DNA from: Geosiphon pyriformis
Lineage: Eukaryota > Glomeromycota > Glomeromycetes > Archaeosporales > Geosiphonaceae
DNA: 64,000 bases
Direction: 5' to 3'
NCBI GenBank assembly: GCA_016748015.1
Contig: JAAOMT010000175.1
Coordinates: forward strand, 229,395-293,394
The notes below the pieces were generated by a model. That model did no database searches, was not told where the DNA came from, and worked only from the letters and a program-made list of their open reading frames with translations. A program made the translations under genes and the position numbers. Below are positions 56,715 to 64,000 of the stretch, in pieces (position 1 is the first letter of the stretch; each line of letters starts with the position of its first letter).

Positions 56715-57600
56715 ATAAGTAAAGCTCAATTATTATTTAGTATAAAAAACCAAATTAAATAGTTTACACTAAATACAATATACACTTTTAATACATATAA
56801 CCAGTCATTTAAGCCAGATAAAACATTATTACAAATCTATATAAACCAAAATTTTATTATTTAAACCAAAAAAAAGAGCATAAACTATATTTATCAAAAT
56901 TAATTATAAAAAACTTATAATTTTTAACATCTAAATTATATTATTTATTAATTTATGTAATAAAACAGACACCAAATTATTATTTTTAATTGAATTGGTC
57001 TTTTTTATATTAATTCTATATTTAAATTTGAAAAGCCAAATCCTTAAATAATACAATTTGACTAAATATTTTATAAACTTTAAAATAGTTAAGATTGCTC
57101 TTTTATTATTTTCAAATACCAAAACAGTTTCTAAAACTTATTTTTTTAGCACAAAACTTTTATAAATTATAGTATACAAACTTATATCTAATAAGCACAA
57201 AGAAAAAATCTACAAAACAGTAAAAAAAAAAAGTGTTAATACTTATTAAAGATTTTTAAATTTTTAAAATTCAAAAAATTTTTTTTATAAACATTAATAT
57301 TTTTAAAACAAATTAACATATAATTTGGCAGTTTTATTTTATTGTACAATAAGTACAAAACATCCAAATATGTTTTATTATATAATTTTTTCTTAACTAT
57401 AATTAGCAGTCTTTTATATACAGTTTTTATTAAGTATATATACAGATTGGCTGATTTTTTACTAGTAAATTTAGTTAACATATATGAATTAGAATAATAT
57501 ATATATGCAAACAATAACTAATTTATATTTTAAATTTTGTAATATATATGTTATATTAGTAATTATATTAATTAAAAACTTATTTTTAATAATTTTTTTT
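56715..57600 (-). mobile_element. AT-saturated LINE remnant still partly in frame (ORF2 C-terminus)
   Basis: The 3' UTR at 56715-56860 matches 12694-12830. The minus-strand frame 57514-57236 reads LTKFTSKKSANLYIYLIKTV, which aligns with LINE-3 TTGFTSRSLANACTYFMKAL. Frame 57122-56931 reads RIWLFKFKYRINIKKTN, aligning with NIWLVHAKHRAYMKKHG. Substitutions are of the kind made by C-to-T and G-to-A changes (His to Tyr, Asp to Asn, Arg to Lys). It is therefore a decayed LINE 3' end, not a new gene. Confidence 0.75.
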
Positions 57601-57925
57601 ATATTTTTTAAATTATGCCAAATTAAAATTTTAATTAAAAATATTTACAAAAAATTAAATAAATAAAAACTTAAATATTTCTTAAAAATAATATTTTATT
57701 TAATATTATTTTTATTAAAATTACAAAAAAAATTTTATTTATTGTTTTTATAATTAAATCATTAATATTTTTAGTTTATATTATTTTGGCTTTTATAAAA
57801 ATTTTGGCATAAAAACCAAAAATAATAATTAAAAGTTTATTTTTAAATAGCAAATTAATAAAAGTTGGTTAATTATTTTAGAAATCTTACAAATATGCTT
57901 AATATGAAATTAAATTATTTGAATT
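57601..57925. other. AT-rich spacer, no gene seen
   Basis: A/T-rich sequence up to the leader of LINE-4. It may continue the decayed LINE. Confidence 0.5.
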
Positions 57926-57990
57926 AAACTTCTTTCTTTCTTATCTCCACAAATCCCCAAAAAGCACATTTTCTGAAAAAGAAGTTTTTT
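57926..57990 (+). promoter_or_regulatory. LINE-4 5' leader with inverted repeat
   Basis: AAACTTCTTTCTTTC (57926-57940) can pair with GAAAAAGAAGTTTTTT (57975-57990). Conserved in structure with LINE-1 and LINE-3 even though the loop differs. Confidence 0.6.
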
Positions 57991-58047
57991 GTTTTTTTAG
58001 TCTATATCAATATTTCTTTACCTAATAGTAACTTATTTTTCGTGGAT

Positions 58048-59636
58048 ATGAAGGCTACTGCTAGTAGCACCACACTTAAGAAGAAGGCTCTTAAGGGTGC
58101 TTTTTATGGTCCTACTGGTGGCTCTTTTTCTCAGAAGAAAAAAGTTGTTTTTGGTAATATAAAACATTCTGGTGATGAAAGGGATATATTCTTGAGCAAA
58201 TCTGGATCTAGTGGCAGTATTTATTCTGATGTGGAAAGTCTATCTGGTAAGGATGAGGATGTTAGCATGTCTGGGATGAATGGTGGATCTCTTTTGGGTT
58301 TAGCTGGACCACTACCCTCTCAAAATTTAAAGGGATTATCTGATTAACATTTACATCAGAAAAAAGCATGGAAATGACTGCATCATTGGCCAGAGAAAAA
58401 GGGATCAACATAAACAGTGATCTTAAGAAACAAGAAATGAGATCAGATCAGGCTGTGGTGATTAAGGAAATTCTCATAGACATGCCTAAGAACATAATCG
58501 TCACTGCAGTCACCAAGTTTGGAGAAATTAAGTCAATTAAAATTCAGTTAATTGGCATGTGGCAGAAAGCTGTGGTAGAGTTTGCCAAATCAAGTCAGGC
58601 CAATTAGTTGGCCTCAAAATGGTCATTCTTAATCAGAAAAGATTCAGTGCATGTGGCCAAAACTGTGGGTGATCATGACACTTGGGCATTTAGGGATCAG
58701 TTTAGGGCACTGTTGTTTACTTTGCCAGTGGGAACAACTGTACATAATCTTGGTACTCTTTTAAATAAGGCTGGTGGGAAAACTTGCACCATTAATCAAT
58801 TGTTGATGACTGACAATAGGGTCTGTTGTGCAGTAGTTGGCTTTGAGTCTGAGGTGGATTTGGAATCCACCTTTTATACTGTGCCTGTTTTTGGCAGTGT
58901 GCAACTTTCATGGGCTAGGTTGGATTTGGTTTGGTGTGGAAAGTATGGGAGATTTGGTCATTCAGCCTTGGAGTGTAATGCTTCTGATGTTGCTGTTCCT
59001 GTGCCTGCTGTTCCCTTTAAAAAAAATGCTCTTGGTATTGATTATCTTCAATTAGCCAAGTTGTATACAAAGAAAAATGTTCCTATCTCTCGCCCTACTG
59101 CCTTTGGTAGCAAATTATGAGCTCAAGTAGTCTCTCTTACTTTCTCTTCTGATAGCTCTTCTTCTGGCTCTGGTTATGGTTTAGGCTTCTCTTCATCTAA
59201 TGTTTTGGGATTGGGTGGTGGTGCTCCTTCTTTTCTATTTGATGAGTCTCCCTTGGTTGCTCATTTGGCATCTTTGGAGCGCTTTTTTGAACTTTTGGCT
59301 GACCAGGTTTCTGGTATTCTTAGGAAATTGAGTTTTGTTGAATTGGTGCCCATAGTAATATCTTCTGATGCTCCTTCTTTGGTCAGCTCTGTGCTAGTAG
59401 CTCCTGTTTTGGATTCAAATATGGCTTTGGATGGTGTGTTGGCTTTGTCCCCTCCCCCTCTCTCGAGTATTAAGTTAAGTGCTGGTTTTAATTCAAGTAG
59501 TTCAAAGGTTTTAACCATCAAGATAGATAGTTTGGAGTTTAAAATGTCAGCTATAGAGGCTTTGGTCAATTCTGTTTTGGCGAAATTGGATCTCTTGTGT
59601 TTTGGTTCAGGTTCTTTTCTACTTCATTCATCCTAA
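58048..59636 (+). pseudogene. LINE-4 ORF1: RRM-like, zinc knuckle, coiled coil
   Basis: ATG 58048 begins MKATASSTTLKKKALKG, unlike the other LINEs. A frame change or deletion near 58345 separates it from the RRM-like part (VVIKEILIDMPKNI, IKIQLIGMWQKAVVEF). Stops at 58605-58607 and 59118-59120. The zinc knuckle reads CGKYGRFGHSALEC, with the second Cys changed to Tyr. A Ser/Gly-rich stretch (about 59150-59220), then heptads (LASLERFFELLADQVSGIL and LEFKMSAIEALVNSVLAKL). The TAA 59634-59636 overlaps the ORF2 ATG. Confidence 0.82.
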
Positions 59637-62600
59637 TGAGTGGTCTGGTTTGGAAATTTACTACATGTAATGTTCGTAGAATCAATGTCCCTGCCAAGCA
59701 AGAGGATGTTGTGTGTTGGCATCAAAATTCTGGCAATTTGGTTTCATTCATCACAGAAACGAAGTTGAGGTTTTCTACTAGGCTATGGATTGCAAATAAG
59801 TTTGATGAAGTGTAAATTTTTTCTTTAGGATTGGATAAAAGTTTCATTGGTGCTGGTGTTGCTATAATTATGGACAATTCTTTGGCTTGTTATGTTTCTA
59901 AGGTGGAGGAGGTTTCTGGTAGGGTTGTTTTTGTTCAGCTTTTATTCAAAGGCAAGCTCTTGGTTACTCTTTTGGGATTATATGCTGGTGCCTCTTCTGA
60001 GACTAGATTTGGTCAGGCTTCTGAGGTTAACTCTCTTATTGCAAAAGCTGTCAATTCCAGTATTCATGTTGTCTTAAGTGGGGACTTTAATAAGAATGGA
60101 TCTGATAGAAGTGTGAGTTTCAAGTTCTGTTTGGGTTTGAGTTTGGTCATTCAGCTGGTTCTCATATGTGGAGCAACTCAAGAGAGGTTGTAAAAACAAT
60201 TGATTACATTTTTGTGAATGGCAGCTTGTTTTCTGCTGTTGCTGGTTATCAGACAGTGTTAAATGGGCTAAGTTTAGGGATCTTTCCTTGGCAAAACTCT
60301 TGTCATTGGGTGATGTGTTCTTTGGTGCTGAAGCACATAGTAATGTGGATGCTATGTGGATAATATTGCAAAAGGCTGTGTTAGGATCTGCTGATAAGAC
60401 ATTTTCAAGACATTGGTTCAGCAAATTTAGGCATTCGAAAAACAGGCATTCTTTCAAGTTTTTTGGTTTGGAATTGTTGATGGCCAAGATTGTCAAGAAA
60501 TTTTGCTCTGGTGGCTTGTCTGATGTTAATCTTCTTGTAAGTAAGTGGTTAACTCTGGATAATGTCAAGGCTTGTGCTTTCAGAGACCTGGTCAGCTCGA
60601 GTGTTAAATCTAATGTTATTGTTAAGCATTTGTTGTTGGTCCGCAAAGATTACAGGAGGACAAAAATGTTTGAGTTGAGGTTCTTTGAAGAAATCTCTAT
60701 TAGGAAGACAATTGATAGGCGCATGGAAAATTTCTGTTCTGACAAAGATAGTATGATTAGAAGTGTATTAAACAGACTCTTTTGCAAGATAGTGTTGGAT
60801 CATCTGGTGGTTGATAACAAATTGGTTTTGAAGTCTGAAGAGGTGAAGGCAAGTGTAGACAAAATAATGGAAGGATGGACAAGAAAATGATTAGTGCATG
60901 CAGTGATCTCTGATCTTTGGGCTTGGTAGTATGTGCTATTAAGTTATGTTCAAAATGATGTCTTTTCTGGTATTATGCATGAAGTTAGCATGAGTAAGTT
61001 GCTTTCTGTTATTAGTGGTCTGCCTGATGGCAAGACCACTGGTTTGTCTGGTATTCTGAATGAGTTGTGGAAACAAGGTGGTGAGGTGGTTTTGGGGTGC
61101 TTGTTAGCACTATTTAATATATGTTTGACTGCTGGTGTGGTGTCTGTTTTGTGAAAAAAGGTGTGGGTTTCAATGATCCCTAAGTCTTATGACTGAGATG
61201 GGGTCTTTACAAACACTCGGCCCATTGCTTTGATTGAAACTGCCAGGAAAATTCTGTCTAAGGTTCTGTTTGATTGTATTTCAGTGGCTTGCAGCAAGTT
61301 CAACATTTTTCAGGGTGACAATTTTTTGGTGTTGAAGGATATGTCTACACAATCTTCAGTGTTTGCTGTCAGCTTAGTAGTTGAAGATGCTCTTGAAAAA
61401 AATCAAGAGATTTGGTTGGTTTTGCAGAATATGTGGAAGACTTATGATTCAGTGGGGTGGCACTATTTGAGAGCTAGCTTGTAGTATATTAAGATGTGTG
61501 AGAAGTTTATAAAGTTTTTCAGTAGTATTCACGAGGATAGGGTTAACAGGGTAATGACTGACTTTGGTTTATCTGGTGATTACAAAGTGCATAATGGATT
61601 AGATCAGGGTGAGGTTTTTTCACCTCTTCTGTGAAAGATTTTTTATGATCCGCTTTTGTGTGAGGTTAAGAGACATGAACAATTGTGTGAGTACTGAATT
61701 GATACTAAGTTTGTTTCGAAAACTGGCAGGATCAAGGGTGGTGGTGGTTTGACTTTGTATTTTTCAGCTGGCATATTTGTTAATGATACAATCTGGATTG
61801 GAAATTGTCAGGCTTCTACTCAATATGCATTGAACATTGCCAGTGAGTTTTTTATGATCAATGATATTTCTATCAACAGTAAAAAAACAGTGGCTATTCC
61901 CATAAATCAGGGGGTTAAGGTTGCTAAGCTAAATATTTGTGGTCAGCCAATTTTGATTGCTAAGAAGAATGAGGCTTATCACTATCTGGGTATTTTTTTG
62001 TCTACTGAAGGACTGTCCAAGCCAAGTGTTGCCAAAGCTTATGCAGATGTGTGCTTTTTTGTCAATGTTGTACTTAAAAAGGCAATTACGGACAAACAGT
62101 ATTCATATTTGGTGTCAGCTATCCTACAGCCTATTGTCAGCTATTGTATTCAGTTCAGTTTTGTCTCTTTTAATGTTTGTTGCAAGTGGGATGCCTTAGT
62201 TAGGAAGGGTCTCAGGTCTAAAGCTTGTCTTCCTCATGACTTTTCTGATGCTGCTTTGCATTATCCATTATTGTATAGCCTGAAACCTTTTGAACAGGTA
62301 CAGTTCGAAGAAAAGATGGCTGCTTTGATAATGTTCTTTAATGCTTCTGGTGTTCTTGGGTGTTTGTTTAGTCAAGATTTTTGGATTTGCAGATTTTTGG
62401 TTGGGCTTCTTTAGATCCCCTGCAGTTTCCCATCAGGTTGCGTGTCAATCCAGTAAACAATTTTTTGGCTGGGTTGGTAAAAATCTTTTTGGACAATGGA
62501 CTATCTTTGATGAACAATCTCCTCACTGCATTTCGTAGTCCTGGTCACTTTCCTATGTCTGCTATTCTTGAGAAGTCTCTGTATTTTGATTTGGTCATCT

Positions 62601-62856
62601 CTCTTAGGCATTTTGGTATCACTTTTGGTGATCGGCTTTTTAATAAAAAAGGTGGTCTGATGGATTGAAAGACATTTTGCCGTTGGAAGAGGTTGGATCT
62701 GCATGGTTCTGTGTCTCATTGGTTCACAGTTTCTTCTGAGTTTTTGAGGGGTAAGGGTTTCTTATCTTCTGGTTTAGCTGACCCTATTGAGCTGCTTGGG
62801 TTGGACATTTTGGAGTTTGGGAAGTTCTCTGTTGTGAGGGATGGATTGCATAACAT
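59636..62856 (+). pseudogene. LINE-4 ORF2: endonuclease, RT, start of RNase H
   Basis: ATG 59636 (TAATG overlap). Endonuclease has CNVRRIN, ITETKL and an unaltered GDFN (about 60079-60090), but a deletion near 60190-60290 removes the final Asp-His. The RT has HNGLDQGEVFSPLL and FVND for FVDD (61782-61787). Frame changes at about 60160-60290 and 62380. It ends at C2 after DGLHNIV. So it keeps endonuclease residues that the other copies lost, yet cannot make active RT. Confidence 0.85.
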
Positions 62857-63827
62857 TGTTACCAGACAAAATTAGAGATATTATTTAGCATGAAATTACC
62901 CTTATAATTTCTATCATTAATTAGCATATATTATCATTTCAAATTATTACTTATTATATTAGCAAAATATCCAAAACTATTATTTAATTAATAACTCAGT
63001 TTGTACAGAACACAAATATAACTTAATTGTGATGATCAATCATGCAATACCCCGAACTATGTAACATTCAAAAGTTTGCCAAAATTTGTAGAAAGTTGCT
63101 GAAATAATTGATAGTTCACCAAAATATTTAATAGTTCACAGAAATAACTTGTAATTCACCAAAATGTAGCTTTAGTTCAGCAAAATTGTAGAAAAGAGCA
63201 AAGTTCAAGTTCATAGAAAAGTGTTACAACAAATTGTATAAAAGAAGAGCTTCTCTCTTTGAGAAAATATATCTTACTTTAGATTTATCACTTAGAACCA
63301 TTCCTATACACACAAAAAAAAATAAATATCAAATAATTTGAAAAAACCAAATTTTTTAATTATTGCACTTGGAAAATCCTCAAAACCCAACTGACATTTT
63401 GAAATTGATTAGCTACCAATTTCAGTAAACTGTTAGTGACTCCAGGCCTGGATAGAAAACGTTTCCCTTGACAAAATTCTATTTTTTTTACAATTTTTTT
63501 ATTTTCTTGTATTTTCTTATTACAATCATTAGGATAGCCTACAGACAAGATTCGTTGACTTTCACAGCAAAATAACTACACATTTTTAGTGAGCTTCCAG
63601 ACAAACAATTCCTGGAAAAGAGTTGACATTTACTACAACATAACTACATAAAATAACTGGCAAGGAATTGGCCATTCCACTTATAAGCCCAGCAGTTCGA
63701 ATTATAGGAGATAATTTGAAAGGATAGATTCAGTTATCGGAGGTTCAAACACTTCCCATAGTCGTGAATTAACAGCATTCCAACAAACATATAAGAGCTA
63801 AGAAAAAACCAAAGACCTTTGGTAATA
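62857..63827 (+). repeat. 5' LTR of element C2
   Basis: 971 bp, TGTTACCAGAC...GGTAATA. Tandem TTTGCCAAAA/GTTCACC units at 63070-63190 and TATA TTGTATAAAA at 63234-63243. Confidence 0.85.
63070..63243 (+). promoter_or_regulatory. C2 LTR promoter: repeat array and TATA box
   Basis: Five to six degenerate units of about 20 bp (AGTTTGCCAAAA, AGTTCACCAAAA, AGTTCAGCAAAA) upstream of TTGTATAAAA. Same layout as in C1. Confidence 0.55.
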
Positions 63828-63829
63828 TT

Positions 63830-63845
63830 TGGTGCTCTTCCACAG
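63830..63845 (+). other. Primer-binding site of C2
   Basis: TGGTGCTCTTCCACAG, two bases after the LTR. The first eight bases are the same as in A3 and B, but the rest differs. C1 has TGGTGCTCTCCCATGA. Confidence 0.6.
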
Positions 63846-64000
63846 AAACAACACAGCAAAAACAACTTCAAAGTGGCAACCACACCAGATACAACAACTC
63901 TAGAGTATTACCAGTCAATTTACACCCACTGCAAGCAAAGATTCAACATCTCAGACGGAATTGAAGTTATCAAAAAATCAGTATACCAATATATTGAAAA
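63843..64000 (+). pseudogene. C2 gag, N-terminal fragment
   Basis: Open frame to the window edge, matching C1 gag: TTTLEYYQSIYTHCKQRFN, then IEVIKKSVYQYIE. No stop in the visible 50 codons and no ATG, as in C1. Partial at the window edge, so intactness is unknown. Confidence 0.65.

Larger units (their letters stand above)
57926..62856 (+). mobile_element. LINE-4: I-like LINE, divergent subfamily, 3' end cut by C2
   Basis: Plus-strand element with leader hairpin (57926-57990), ORF1 and ORF2. The protein is clearly related to LINE-1 to LINE-3 but more distant, with a Ser/Gly-rich ORF1 C-terminus. Element C2 begins at 62857 inside the RNase H region, so the tail is not in view here. Confidence 0.9.
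62857..64000 (+). mobile_element. LTR retrotransposon C2 (same family as C1), 5' part
   Basis: 5' LTR 62857-63827, primer-binding site and the first bases of gag, running off the right edge. It is inserted in LINE-4 ORF2. It is the reverse complement of 1-1886 over the shared part. Confidence 0.88.

Noticed and set aside
1-64000. Pure repeat-induced point mutation (CpA to TpA) as the cause of decay
   Set aside because: Stops made by transition from CAA or CAG are CpA by definition, so they do not prove context; several active-site changes are at CpG or GpG. The process is left open.

Overview
The window looks like nuclear DNA of a filamentous fungus. The best guess is an arbuscular mycorrhizal fungus (Glomeromycotina). 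Three things point there: very AT-rich spacers, one compact host gene whose intron has a fungal-type CTAAC branch site, and a dense mosaic of Ty3/Gypsy and RNase H-bearing LINE elements whose Gag/Pol and ORF1/ORF2 proteins resemble those that fill AM-fungal genomes. The organism is an inference from protein resemblance. No rRNA, tRNA or CRISPR was found.

Layout. 1-1886: element C1 (minus strand; gag start plus 5' LTR), inserted into A1. 1887-3962: 3' end of Ty3 element A1 with its LTR. 3963-10782: Ty3 element A2, lacking gag and primer-binding site, sharing A1's LTR, with its own 3' LTR. 10783-11400: 3' end of a LINE (LINE-0). 11401-12680: an extremely AT-rich decayed LINE. 12681-19446: LINE-1 (minus). 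19447-20877: AT-rich DNA with a solo LTR of element B (19654-20320). 20878-27615: LINE-2 (minus). 29026-30275: the only host gene, mitochondrial ribosomal protein uS2m (minus, one intron). 31125-31657: another decayed LINE end. 31658-55710: LINE-3 (plus), split by Ty3 element A3 (35520-52822), which is itself split by Ty3 element B (42566-49778, minus). 56715-57600: a third decayed LINE end. 57926-62856: LINE-4 (plus), cut by element C2 (62857-64000, plus).

How the parts work. Element A encodes Gag, protease, a cysteine-rich zinc-finger-like region, a dUTPase-like domain, reverse transcriptase (RT), RNase H and integrase in one reading frame, then a separate about 219-codon ORF before the 3' LTR. 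Element B separates Gag and Pol by a -1 frame change at a UUUAAAC heptamer followed by a possible hairpin. The LINEs have ORF1 (RRM-like region, zinc knuckle, coiled coil) overlapping ORF2 (endonuclease, RT, RNase H, Cys/His motif, conserved tail) by a few bases.

Every element here is dead or damaged, mostly by C-to-T and G-to-A transitions. Many sit at inferred former CpG sites, and catalytic Asp codons have repeatedly become Asn. The most noteworthy items are the zinc-finger/dUTPase cassette and third ORF of element A, the frameshift site of element B, the three-level nested insertion with target duplications, and the AT-saturated LINE remnants that still read in frame.
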